Shown here: piece after piece, positions 1 through 48,228 of the stretch | Position numbering within the stretch: the first letter of the stretch is position 1 | Layout of the letters: each line of letters starts with the position of its first letter | NCBI GenBank assembly: GCA_036785325.1 | Contig: JAXIVH010000028.1 | Coordinates: 3,273,388 to 3,337,387, forward strand | Direction of reading: 5' to 3' | DNA: 64,000 nt | Origin: Urophycis tenuis | Lineage: Eukaryota > Chordata > Actinopteri > Gadiformes > Phycidae | Program-made: the position numbers and the translations under genes | Notes under the pieces: model-generated | What the model was told of the DNA's origin: nothing | Seen by the model: the letters and a program-made list of their open reading frames with translations, nothing else | The model's database searches: none

Positions 1-108
1 TGCTACATCCTGGTACTTACTGGTACAAACTGGTATATACTGGTACATACTGGTACATACAGGTACATACTGGTACATACTGGTACATACAGGTACAGAC
101 AGGTTTAC
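1..108. repeat. 10-bp tandem repeat, truncated at left edge
   Basis: Ten or so copies of TGGTACATAC with minor changes (CAGGTACATAC, TGGTATATAC). The array continues beyond the window edge. Confidence 0.85.
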
Positions 109-1114
109 GGCGGACATAACATGACGTAATGCAGGCATCCCGGGGGTATTTGGTTGTTTTTCCTAAAATAGCGAATCGTCCCGTTGCGGCGCGAGCAGAT
201 GCAACCTGTGATCTTCATCCTCTGCGCATTTCTGCTGTGACTCCGACGCGAACAAAAGGCCGTTCAGTGACATTGAGATCTGATTATCAAGGCATAAACC
301 GAACAAGTCTTACTTTAGTTGGAGGCCGTTTGGTTGCACAGGCAACACCCTTCACTGGATTTGCTGTACAATAATTGTAACTCGCGTATGTTACCCCGAA
401 ACCCCGAGCATGCACCGCGTTGTCAAGAGTTATACAACCCAGCGATACGTACATTCTCTTTTTTATCCGTTTCTTCCATTCCAGGGATATATGAGTTCCT
501 TGATCAGTGATGCCGATGGAGACAGGCGTGAAAAACGTTCTGTTGGTCCAGACTCCGCCTCGCTGTTGTCATAGAGACAGGCTCCCCATCCGGGAGGCAG
601 GTGATGCGGCTGGGCGTGTCGCGACGAGATTCTTTTGTGCAAACCCAAATCCAACGAAGTCAATTCTCCAAACTAACAGAACCTTTCCATCTTTTTTTTC
701 TTAGACCCAATCAAACTGTACGACTAATGAAATAAAAAACACGTGTTTTAAAATGAGCTAAAATAATTTAAATCACTTTAATCTGAGACACCTCCATCCC
801 AGAAGGGAAATGGGGCTGTCACAGCATAAAGTACCCGACATTCATACATTAAAAGAGAGAAAAGAGATTCGCACAATTAAAAAAAACAAAAAACTATTAC
901 ATCATAATAGAAAAAACTATTATATCATAGACTATATATATATATAATATGTGATTAAAAACGTAGACTAATATTGAAGGATTCTATATATACTGGTTTC
1001 ATGACAGACAGAAAAGTTGTGAATAGTTAACGTTGCATTATTTGGTATTATCATGTGTGACTTATGATCCCCTCAACCTTCAAAACCACTCAGCAACCAT
1101 GAATCAGCTGGTGG

Positions 1115-1136
1115 GTCACATGACCCGTCACATGAC
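1115..1136. promoter_or_regulatory. two tandem CLEAR-like E-boxes upstream of zfyve26
   Basis: GTCACATGAC occurs twice (1115-1124 and 1127-1136), spaced 12 bp start to start, about one helical turn. Each copy has one mismatch from the CLEAR palindrome GTCACGTGAC bound by TFEB/TFE3. The pair lies just upstream of the presumed noncoding first exon (a donor-like GTGAGT is at 1252). Function is inferred from motif and position only. Confidence 0.45.
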
Positions 1137-1739
1137 CCGCCCCTCTCCATGCCACAGAGCTGCTAGCCGCCTAGCATGACAGCGGCTGTCTGCGAGACGG
1201 GGACGAAGGGAAGTCCTACTCAAACATCACGCAAACCACTCATCGAAATGTGTGAGTGTCTCTGTGAGCTACGCGTCTTCCTGTTCACGACGTCGCTGGA
1301 GCAGCAGGACATTAAGGGACAGATTAGACCAGGCAGAGCTAACTCTTAGACGCCAGCTATCTGTGCGGGGAGAGTGGGGAGATGAGACAGGTGGGGAGAT
1401 GACCCTGGCTGGGGCTGAGGACTGGACACTCGGAGGTTTGACGGTGATTTGGGCACTTGGAGCAGGGTCACATCTCGCTGACGATGCACTTTCCTTAACT
1501 TGTCAGCAGACTCTTGTTTCGTGTTTGTGTGACTTGTGGTTGAGTTGTCAACCGCTGCGCTTGAACGTCGTCATATCCGACATGTGTGTTGATGCAGTCC
1601 TGCTGTACAGCTCCTTGACTACAGACCTGAAGAGTGTGTCTCTCCCTCTCTGCCCGGCAGACGAGGGGCGCTTGGGGGTGCCCCGCAGCGACCCAGGGGT
1701 CCAGTGACCGGTGACCGGTGTCTGGGGAGCCTCGCCGTG

Positions 1740-38973
<37,234 letters not shown>

Positions 38974-39084
38974 CCCTCTCTGACCAGGGTTCCAGCCCGG
39001 TAGCGCTTGAGAGGTCGTGTGTACACGTTGCTGCGTACGTTCCAAGATGTTAGCGATATATTTATGGATTAAACTACACGACGC

Positions 39085-39308
39085 GTTCAGCTAGCATCTA
39101 TAGCTAGCGCAGTACAGACAGCGTTCAGCTAACATCTATAGCTAGCGCAGTACAGACCATGTTCAGTTAGCATCTATAGCTAGCACCGTACAGACCGCGG
39201 TCAGCTAACATCTATAGCTAGCGCCGTACAGGCTGCGTTCAGCTAGCATCTATAGCTAGCACCATACAGGCTACGTTCAGCTAGCATCTATAGCTAGCAC
39301 TGTACAGA
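39085..39308. repeat. 36-bp minisatellite, about 6 copies
   Basis: Units with GTTCAGCTAGCATCTATAGC in the zfyve26 3' UTR or just beyond. Confidence 0.92.
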
Positions 39309-40634
39309 CCTCACCACCGACTGAAGCTCCGTGAGGACCACTGAGCCTCAGTGGTTCTACGTGTTACGTCGTGAAGGTTCTGCGGGGCGGTTCCAGTTGA
39401 TGGGGTTCTCTGAGCCCTCACCACTGTGCTTTAGTTTCTTCCTGATCCACATCAGTCCAACGTTCTGGTGGTTCCTTCTCATCCGCTGGTACTGTTTTCT
39501 CCTGAGAACCACTGACCGGTACCGTAGTACAGACGGGTTCTGACCCTCCTACCTCAGCCAAACAGGGAAGACATTATTATTGCCTTCAGGAGAGTGAAGA
39601 ACCATGCTGGTATCCTTGTTGTAAAGGGTCACAACTCTCCCTCCATTTTGTCTTGTGTTCCTCTGTGGTGGGAGGCTATGAGCACACACAGAACAACGTT
39701 GACCAACAAAAAGAAAAAGCAATTTTATGTTGTTTTTTTGCCAAAATACGACCAGTTCTGCTGTTCTGGTGAAGAGACATGATGACTGTTCTCTGGTGAA
39801 GAGCACATGATGACTGTTCTCTGGTGAAGAGCACATGATGACTCAGTATTTGGGGTCAGGGGGTCAGAGGATCAAACAATGTGTTTAATGTGAATGTTAA
39901 TTTCGTGTCGGTACCTAAAGGGAACCTGAGGACGCGTGAGACTGAATCTGGATCAGGCTCGCCGCCTTTCAGTCGGTCAAATGTTGAGCAGCACATAAAC
40001 CCACTGGAACTTCAGTAGACTGTTCAGGAGGGACTGGTTCCTCTGATTTCCACCGTGTTGTGTTCTCCTGGGTGTCCGTGATGTGTGAACAGGTTTCTAA
40101 CCCAGCCAAGCCTCCTTAAACTTCATCAGGTCAGTTTCAAGGTTAACTACCTGTGAGTCTTAACAGCTTCAAAGTCAATTGAGCCTCGTCTTTAAAAAGG
40201 GATTTGTGTTCCGTGCTCTAAATCTTTTACCACTTGTTTACCTGTTGTACCTTTTACTGTGCTGATTCACATCTCCACACTGCGCGATGCTGTCCATCAG
40301 GTGAAGACTTCGACTGCCAAGGGCCCTCAGAGGGCTCTGGAGCAGCAGGGGCTCTGCTCTCCTTGGCCTGACGTTCTGACATCAGATGTCAGACGTGTAA
40401 AAAGCGCGGCCAGTCTGTTGTTCCTGTGATGAAGTGTAGAAGGAGCCAACGGCGGCCCAGCAGCTTATTATGGGCTGTTCTGTCACCACTGCCACGGCAC
40501 TTTACTCAGCGCTCTGATGCAAACAGTTTGGAGGTTGCTGAGTGAAATGTGAAGTGTTGGAGTCCCACGCTGTGTGATGAAGTCATGACTGTTTCCCAAC
40601 AATTGTACATGTATAGATTTAAATACATCTGTGT

Positions 40635-40719
40635 AATAAATATTTTTATTTTTGGCCTCCTGTCGGCCATTAAAATTGTTAACAATAATGGTAATGTTTC
40701 TACAATGTTAGGGAATAAA
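40635..40719 (+). promoter_or_regulatory. candidate zfyve26 polyadenylation signals
   Basis: AATAAA at 40635-40640 and again at 40714-40719 lie about 1.7 kb after the zfyve26 stop in a T-rich context. A weaker ATTAAA lies at 39068-39073, close to the stop. Which is used cannot be decided from sequence alone. Confidence 0.4.
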
Positions 40720-41845
40720 ATGGAGCTTGTTGAAACCATGATAAGTTGAGCCCTGTCTGTTCTGTACCAGTTCTTTTAACTGGTTCACTGCTCTTCCATT
40801 TGCTGTTCCTCTAACGTGAACATCTTGTGTCACCAGGAGAAACACTTCCACTCATGAGAGGAACAAACTGGCTTCTCCAACAACCAATCAAATCCTAAAT
40901 TGCTCGACGTCCATCCAATCAGAACAGTGAAGCATCCTGTGGTGTTTAAGAAGTGAATGAAGACTCTTAGTAACACATCAGTTTATTTACATCAGATGTA
41001 AACATTCAGCTGTGACACATCGGTCTAGTAAAAGGCATGTCTCCTCTGAATAGAAAAGTCTGGCAGCTGTGCTTGTGGTGAATGCTGAGAAGTCTCTATA
41101 GAAAACCAAACTTAAAATATTAATAACTTGGAATGAAAACCTCCTCCAGTAACCTGAAGACTCAACTGGTCCTGGTTTGTATTTTTTGCTAGGGCTTGCT
41201 TTTTATTCTATGTTCAGCTATGGGATCTTAGTCTCGGTCTATATAACCCATCAACATTGTCAGAGCTGTACATTGATGTTTTGATCAGGAAACCAAAAGA
41301 ACATCTTTTGTATTTAGTTTTTTTTCTTCTAAAAAGCAGGTACTGAACAGTGTGCTGTGGCTGCAGATTGTGGAGGAGCTTGAAATGAAACCGTAATGTA
41401 AAGACGCTTGTTAACCCTGGTTTGACCACCACAGTATCCCACACTCCTCACCCTCATTGGAGCCTCTCCCCAACATCTGGTTCACATTGTCACAAAAGAG
41501 AAACATCTGAAGGCAAACTTCACACACACCGCGTTCACACAGCAAGTCATGGGATCGCCCTCGAAAATACGCACTTTTCAAGTTATATATATTATAACTG
41601 CATTGTTACAAAAAACTTCACATTGTGGGAATGGTACTCCTGTCACTAGTACCCTGCTGCTCAGCTCTCAAGCACAGAACTAATGGACTGGGCCTCATTC
41701 ACCTAGTGGCCATTTTGGAAGTCGGCATTCAGTTTTCTGCCTTCTGCAACCAGCTGACCTTTAGAACCAAGAGGGCTGCTAGGTGAATGAGGTGGGGGCT
41801 GAAGGAGGGGCTCAGGAGGAGGAGGAGGACAGCGAAGATGGAGCA

Positions 41846-44800
41846 TCAATTCCACTCGATGCCCAGGTGCTCACAGCTGGCGTCCCACAGTCTCCTGGCC
41901 GTCTCCTCGCTCCTCCCCTGAGGAGCTACGAAGGCAGGGGAGCAGTCACTGAAACCAAGGAGAACAGGAGTTAGTTGGAGAGGGATGGAGGATCACGCTG
42001 TGTTCCTCCTCAAGGTTTAGTCCTGGATCATGAAGGTGTTTCTCCTTGTTGGTAGGGGGCTGAGGTTAGGGGGTTAGGGTTAGGGAGCTGGGGTTAGGGG
42101 GCTGGGGTTAGGGGGCTGGGGTTAGGGGGCTGGGGTTAGGGGGTTAGGGTTAGGGGGTTAGGGGGTTAGGGGGCTGGGGTTAGGGGGTTAGGGGGCTGGG
42201 GTTAGGGAGTTAGGGAGTTAGGGGGTTAGGGGGCTGGGGGCTGGGGTTAGGGGGTTAGGGTTAGGGGGCTGGGGTTAGGGGGCTGGGGTTAGGGGGTTAG
42301 GGGGCTGGGGTTAGGGTTAGGGGGCTGGGGTTAGGGGGTTAGGGTTAGGGGGCTGGGGTTAGGGAGTTAGGGTTAGGGGGCTGGGGTTAGGGGGCTGGGG
42401 TTAGGGGGTTAGGGGGCTGGGGTTAGGGGGCTGGGGTTAGGGGGTTAGGGTTAGGGGGTTAGGGGGCTGGGGTTAGGGGGCTGGGGTTAGGGAGTTAGGG
42501 GGTTAGGGGGCTGGGGTTAGGGGGCTGGGGTTAGGGGGTTAGGGTTAGGGGGTTAGGGTTAGGGAGCTGGGGTTAGGGGGCTGGGGTTAGGGAGTTAGGG
42601 GGCTGGGGTTAGGGGGCTGGGGTTAGGGGGTTAGGGTTAGGGGGCTGGGGTTAGGGGGCTGGGGTTAGGGAGTTAGGGGGTTAGGGGGCTGGGGTTAGGG
42701 GGCTGGGGTTAGGGAGTTAGGGGGTTAGGGGGCTGGGGTTAGGGGGCTGGGGTTAGGGTTAGGGGGTTAGGGTTAGGGGGCTGGGGTTAGGGGGTTAGGG
42801 GGCTGGGGTTAGGGAGTTAGGGGGTTAGGGGGCTGAGGTTAGGGGGTTAGGGGGCTGGGGTTAGGGAGTTAGGGGGTTAGGGGGCTGAGGTTAGGGGGTT
42901 AGGGTTAGGGAGCTGGGGCTGGGGTTAGGGAGTTAGGGGGTTAGGGAGTTAGGGGGTTAGGGGGTTAGGGTTAGTGGGTTAGGGGGTTAGGTGTTAGGGG
43001 GTTAGGGGGCTGGGGTTAGGGGGTTAGGGGGCTGGGGTTAGTGGGTTGGGGTTAGGGGGTGGCCTGTGAGGCCTCCTGACACTCACTGTGATTAAGGGCT
43101 GTACGAATAACATTGACTTGACTTCACAAGAATGCTAATAGTTCATGCTAATGTTAGTGGCTAATCAAGGGTCTGCCAACTTCTGCCGACATCCGTGTGT
43201 CCATAGAAATGCGTGATGAGACTCATGAGATGGTGTTTGCTTTTCATCACTTGAATGTTTTTAATTAATGATAAACGACAGCGATCAAACCCTGTTAGGG
43301 GGTAGCCGTTAGCCCAGCAGCTGACCTGAAGTGCTTGCCCGAGATGGAGTGCAGCTCCTCCGCCACGGCGCAGTAGACGGAGGTCTGGGCGCCCTCCTCG
43401 GGCGTCTTGAGGAAGACTGAGCTGATGGTGAAGAGGATGGTCATCAGCGTGGAATGCCTGGTCAGCTCAGAGGTGACGGTGCCCGGGTGGAGGGAGTTCA
43501 CCGTCACGTTGGTGCCTGTGGAGGAGGCGTGGAGGAGGCAGTCAGTCCAGGCGGTCCCTGGAGACGTCTGCTCAGAAGGTGAAGGCGGCGGGTCTGCGTA
43601 CCTTTGAGTCTGCGCGCCAGCTCCCGGGTGAACAGCACGTTGGCCAGCTTGCTCTGGCAGTACGCCAGGCCGCTGTTGTAGCTGCCCTGGCTGTGGAGGT
43701 CGTGGAAGCGGATCCAGCCGAAGTTGTGGGCCAGCGATGAGACCACCACCACACGCGCAGGCGCACTGCGCTTCAGTAAGCCAATCAGCAGAGAGGTCAA
43801 CAGGAAGTGACCTGTCACGGGGAACGTAAGCCAATCAGCAGAGAGGTCAACAGGAAGTGACCTGTCACGGGGAACGCGCGGCTCGTTACTCAGTGGGTCA
43901 CTTTGATTCGATGTGAGTTCCAGTTGGTTGGGGCGGGGTTAGGGGACACCGATATGTTACTGTGGGCATCAGGGAATCGAACCCACAACCTTTTGGCAGA
44001 CACTCAGCCAAGCTATGTCTTGGCTGAGTGTTTACCCTGTGGGTCCCATGGTAACAACTATTATCACATGATGACAACTCTCTGGGAGGCAGTCCCTCTT
44101 AATTACCCACCAGCTGACAGAGCCACCAAGTGTCAGAGATGTGAATCTAGATAACTAACGCGTGTTAATCCTAATTTAACGCGTGTTAATCCTAATTTAT
44201 TGCGTGTTATTCCAGTCCTGCATCACGGCATCAGAGCAGGCTCAGTTCAAACCGGTTCCAGCAGACATTAAAGACTCCTAAAGGTTTGTGTACTGAACTA
44301 CACATCTATGTCTCACCAGTCATCAGTCATCTTCTCCATCTATTTATATACCCATCCCTCCATCTTTAATGCATGCATGAACAAACCCCTCAGTTCCTCC
44401 ATACATCCCTGTATAGATCTCTCACTCTTTCCTCACTCTCACTCTCTCCTCACTCTCACTCTCTCCTTCCTCACCCAGGTGGTTGACCCCCATCTGCATC
44501 TCAAACCCATCGATGGTCTTCATGTAGGGACACATCATGACGCCTGCATTGTTGATCAGGATGTGCAGCTGGCTGACCTCTGGAACACATGAGAACCCGT
44601 CAACAGAACCTCTGGAACACATGAGAACCCGTCAGCAGAACCTCTGGAACACATGAGAACCCGTCAACAGAACCTCTGGAACACAGGATAACCAACAGAA
44701 CCTCTGACCCGACTGCTCGGCCTGGTGGAAGCCTGTGGTTCCCCTCAGAGCCGTGAACCAGTACCTTGGAGAAACCTTTGTGCAAAGGCCCGTATGGAGG

Positions 44801-45908
44801 AGGTGTCGGCCAGGTCCAGCTGGCGGAGCTCCACCTGGGCGTCGGGGCAGGCGGCCTGGATGCTGGCCAGGGCCTTGGCGCCCTTCGTCATGTTCCGGCA
44901 GGCCAGGACCACGCGTGCACCTGGAAAGAGGACAGCACTGGTCACCTGCAGCCGAACCCTGGTCTTCAGTTCAGACTGCCGCTGGCATCGCCGTTGGATT
45001 CCTCCAAGTGAGGCCCACGTTCCTCTGATGGGCGCAGCGTTGCGACCCAAAGTTCTCAATTAGTTATCAATCATTTGATTTGAGGAGCGGCCTGATGTGA
45101 ACTAAGGGACCTACTTCCCGTCATGTCTTATGTAAAGGACTGGCTCTGAGTGGAGGTTCCACGGTCATTAGACCTATGATTAGATCTTTGTTTTCAACAG
45201 TAGTTAAGTCATGAGGCAGAAGCTAGCGGCAGCACCTCTCCGGGCCAGGTCCAGGGCCGTCTCCCTCCCGATGCCCGTGTTGGCGCCGGTAATGAGCACC
45301 GTCTTCCCGTCCAGGCGGGCCTCAGACCGGCACACTCCACCGGCCGCATAGTTCCTGGACACAAGTTCACCGTCATGAGAACATGTAGGAGCGGGGTGTC
45401 ATCATCACGTGAGCCCACGGTATCCACACGTGTGGACGCAGGAGCCGGCCTGTGGCAGACTCACTGACCCCATTGATTCTGTTATTGATTACGAGTCGTC
45501 CGACCCACGCCACGACTCAAAGCCGAGCGCCATCCAATCACCTGGCGAGATGTCTGCTACATAACCACAGCTCCACCCACGGCCGAGCTGGTGGGGAAAT
45601 ATCCCGAACCTCCTCACCGATTCGGGTCGGATTAAATGATGGATCAACATTTTCTGATAAAAAGTGGATATAGGAACAGCACTACTGAGGTTCCCAGCGA
45701 GAACAAGCGCATGACAGCCCTCCCCCGCATCATTGGACGATGAACACTTGGTGGTGATGCCTGACAAGTCAGAACCATCCGTGCATAATGACACTTGACC
45801 CAGAATAATAATACAGAATACAACCCAGGCTCACCTGATGAAGGGTGCGAAGAGAAACGTTAACAGCGTCGTTACTCCAAGGCACGCGACGATTAATAAG
45901 AGGATCAT
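41846..45908 (-). CDS. rdh12: rdh12-type retinol dehydrogenase (SDR), complete
   Basis: Seven exons on the reverse strand, in transcript order: 45908-45835, 45354-45236, 44920-44765, 44579-44475, 43811-43602, 43515-43326, 41948-41846 (TGA at 41848-41846). The 957 nt encode 318 aa. Classical short-chain dehydrogenase motifs are intact: an N-terminal hydrophobic anchor (residues 1-24), the cofactor loop TGANTGIG (47-54), NNAG (126-129), catalytic Ser in VVVSSLAH (about 177) and YCQSK (Tyr202, Lys206). The family reduces all-trans-retinal and toxic aldehydes with NADPH in the ER membrane of photoreceptors and other cells. Orientation opposite to both zfyve26 and vti1b is that of human RDH12, not RDH11, which favours rdh12; the sequence alone would not exclude an RDH11-like name. 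The last intron is filled by a telomere-like repeat. Confidence 0.93.
42056..43068. repeat. telomere-like G-rich minisatellite in last rdh12 intron
   Basis: About 1 kb of TTAGGGGGCTGGGG, TTAGGGGG and TTAGGG units in irregular order on the + strand. The transcript of rdh12 (reverse strand) therefore contains the C-rich complement. Runs of four or five G separated by 3-6 nt fit G-quadruplex patterns throughout. Confidence 0.96.
43776..43875. repeat. 50-bp perfect tandem duplication spanning the rdh12 exon 5 acceptor
   Basis: Copies 43776-43825 and 43826-43875 are identical. Each holds the intron end (CGTGACAG on the reverse strand) and the first part of exon 5. Only the copy nearer the exon keeps the frame. 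Confidence 0.95.
43925..44040 (-). mobile_element. tRNA-derived SINE fragment
   Basis: On the reverse strand GTTGTGGGTTCGATTCCC is a B box preceded by a tRNA-like segment (TGTCTGCCAAAAG). It lies in rdh12 intron 4. Confidence 0.5.
44579..44706. repeat. 32-bp minisatellite at rdh12 exon 4 acceptor, about 4 copies
   Basis: Units with CTCTGGAACACATGAGAACC. On the reverse strand each provides a TGTTCCAGAGG string, which is the same as the real exon 4 acceptor (CCAG before 44579), so the acceptor is repeated. Confidence 0.9.
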
Positions 45909-46630
45909 TGTTCCGGTGGGCTGCCGCTGAGCAGCTGATGCTGGAGCATGAAGCGGGTCTCGTTGCTCGTAGGAGTCGGTCAGCGTCGGAACCCCCCTGA
46001 GACCATCCTGCTGTTCCGTTCAGCGTTTTGCAATGGAACGGCGTGTGAACTCGCGAGATCGGGGTGGTCTCGCGAGTTTAGGTCGGCGTGGACCCCCTGA
46101 CGGATACGTCAGGTTGTAGTCCGTTCAACTATATTTCGTTCGTTTTCAACTTTTACACGTGTGTATTTCGCCACGTTATGGCCATGTAACGTATTTTACG
46201 CTCGATCCGCCAACTCAACGTTCTTCGTATGGGTGCATATCCTTCAGTTAACCTCAGACGTGTTTACGTAAATACATAGTTCAAAATGTCTTGGTAAACT
46301 ACATGCACCACAATGCGCTGTCTGGTAAATGCCTGTATCAAACGTATCATGGTTTTCATTAAATAAAAATTAATGAGACCATTTAAATGAATACAAAATA
46401 ACACATTCGTATTATCAACTACATTTCCTTAAAAAAAAAAGAAGAAGCACATTTTAAGCATTAATTTAGTCAGACGATAACGTGTCACGTGACATCATCA
46501 CGCGGACCCAATATGCGGAAAACTCGAGGGCTTGTCAACAAACCCCAACCTACAGGTTATCAGGAGACTGTTCTTCGATCGGAATACAACTCTCTAGTAC
46601 GGACTAAGGGTCAGTTGCCGTGAAGACACA
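45909..46630. promoter_or_regulatory. head-to-head promoter region of rdh12 and vti1b
   Basis: The 722 bp between the two start codons contains no exon beyond 5' UTRs. It is CpG-rich on the rdh12 side (46000-46220) and AT-rich in the centre. It carries an exact CLEAR E-box nearer vti1b. Confidence 0.6.
46484..46493. promoter_or_regulatory. exact CLEAR/E-box palindrome upstream of vti1b
   Basis: GTCACGTGAC lies 138 bp before the vti1b start codon. This is the perfect consensus bound by TFEB/TFE3/MITF and also fits USF. Its role is inferred. Confidence 0.6.
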
Positions 46631-48228
46631 ATGTCATCGGAGGAGTTTGAAAAGTTGCATGAGATCTACAACTCTCTGTACGAGGAGCTGCGGCTGATGC
46701 CGGAGAGAGCCCCGAGGCTCCAGGGAGGTACTGACCCAGCTCGCATCTCTATCCCCCTCTGATCACTGGGCCCGGGGTCGGGTTCTGACGTTTAACCGTG
46801 CACTGTTTTCCACTACATTCACAGAGGAGAAGAAGAGGCTTCAAAGAACATTCGATGAAAGGCACGGAGAGGCGGAGGAAGTGGTAGGAAGCTTCTACAG
46901 AATTTGATTCCTCCATACCCGACTGAGCTTTGGTGGTCTAAATGGTTAAGTTTCAAGAAATGCTGTGCAGTCTTGGTTGTGGTCACGTGTGCATCAATAG
47001 GATCTGATCAGACCGAGTCTCAATTCTCGTCTCAGTTGCAGAGTATGGACGCGGAGCTGCGGACGGCCCCCGCCGCCTACAGAAACGCCATGTCCGCCAA
47101 ACTGCGGCTCCACCGCCGAGACCTGGGCAAGCTGCAGAGGGAGATGGCCAGCTGGGATCTGGGCCTGGGCTCCTCCGCCCGGCCGACGGAAGGCAGTCAT
47201 CAAGGCATCTATTCCACCCAGAACCAACACAGCGTGAGTGTAGCGGGCCTGTGTTGGGGGGCGGGGTTAGACGTGGTGCTGTCTGGGTGGGTCTCATTCC
47301 TTCCTCACGTGCTCAGTTAGTTTCAGGGGCTGGAAAATGTGGTTTTGCATGTAACCACCGTGTAAGAAACCAAAAACGAACGTTCCTGAGTTTAGGTCAC
47401 TTTCATCCGATCCGTTAACCTGTGAAGTGAGGCTGAGAGTTACCAGGGGAAACGGAGTGTGTTCTCAACTCAGCACCGGAGCTAAAAACAACCTCGCGGG
47501 TCCAACCCCAACTGTTCTGCTGTGTGCTCCATACCTTCAGTACCTTGAGAAGCTCACCTGTTGTGCCCCCCCACGCCCGCCGGGCCGTGGTGTCTCCCCC
47601 CCCTGGCTCCAGACCCAGGTCCAGGCCCAGCGCGCGCTGCTCCTTCAGGGCCAGCAGTCCCTGAGCAGCGCCTCCCAGAGCCTGGAGCGCAGCCACCGCA
47701 TCGCGGCCGAGACGGATCTGATCGGCTCGGAGATCATCGAGGAGCTGGGCGGGCAGAGGGAGCAACTGGACCGCAGCCGCAACCGGGTAAGGATGTGGTG
47801 CTGGTGATGAAGGCCGGCCCGGGCTGCTGGATTCAGAACCGCCTCTGTGGGCTCAGTCTGACGGTTCCTTTGGTCTGTCCTTGTAGTTGGTCAACACCGG
47901 GGAACATCTCAGCAAAAGTCGGAAGATTCTCCGGGCCATGTCGCGGAGGTACGGGGCGGCGGCCGCTTCGCTCACCGCCGTCAACGCTGTTGTTCTTACT
48001 CAGTGCCGTCATGTCGCCTCACCTCACAGTACAGCTGTGTTACAGCTGTGTGTTTGTCATTCCCTCACTTCCCAAGTGACTCACACTGATTCAAACATTG
48101 ACGTGAACTCTCTCCTCTGATTGGCTCGTCTCCTCAGGCTGATGACCAATAAACTGCTGCTGGCCATCATCATCCTGATGGAGTTGGCCATCCTGGGAGC
48201 TGTGGTCTACCTGAAGTTCTTCAGGTGA
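46631..48228 (+). CDS. vti1b: vti1b, endosomal Qb-SNARE, complete
   Basis: Six exons: 46631-46727, 46825-46883, 47036-47233, 47613-47786, 47887-47948, 48138-48228 (TGA at 48226-48228), together 681 nt and 226 aa (human 232). The protein starts MSSEEFEKLHEIYNSLYEEL, an N-terminal three-helix domain; the SNARE motif covers about residues 138-197 with SHRIAAETDLIGSEIIEEL and LVNTGEHLSKSRKIL; and a C-terminal anchor of about 20 hydrophobic residues starts near 202, ending KFFR. Vti1b pairs with syntaxin 7, syntaxin 8 and VAMP8 in late endosome fusion and binds EpsinR. Head-to-head with rdh12. A poly(A) signal candidate lies at 48916-48921. Confidence 0.97.

Larger units (their letters stand above)
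1..1139. other. upstream non-coding region
   Basis: No conserved coding exon is recognised. It opens with a degenerate 10-bp array (TGGTACATAC units, 1-108) and becomes AT-rich from about 700 to 1050. Short open frames here show no family resemblance and no splice context. Confidence 0.5.
38974..41845. other. zfyve26 3' UTR and zfyve26-rdh12 tail-to-tail interval
   Basis: No coding exon is seen. It contains a 36-bp minisatellite (39085-39308), a short tandem duplication near 39775-39840, candidate zfyve26 poly(A) signals at 40635 and 40714, and reverse-strand candidates for rdh12 (TTTATT on the + strand at 41202-41207 and 40982-40987). The remainder is unremarkable AT-rich sequence. Confidence 0.6.

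Noticed and set aside
129..704. Small open frames upstream of zfyve26 (63-81 aa)
   Set aside because: No family resemblance, no splice or start context; expected by chance in GC-balanced sequence.
42056..43068. True chromosome end
   Set aside because: TTAGGG units are interrupted by GGCTGGGG and flanked on both sides by rdh12 exons, so the array is interstitial.
43407..45063. Forward-strand open frames over rdh12 exons
   Set aside because: Shadows of the reverse-strand SDR exons, which carry all catalytic motifs and splice signals.
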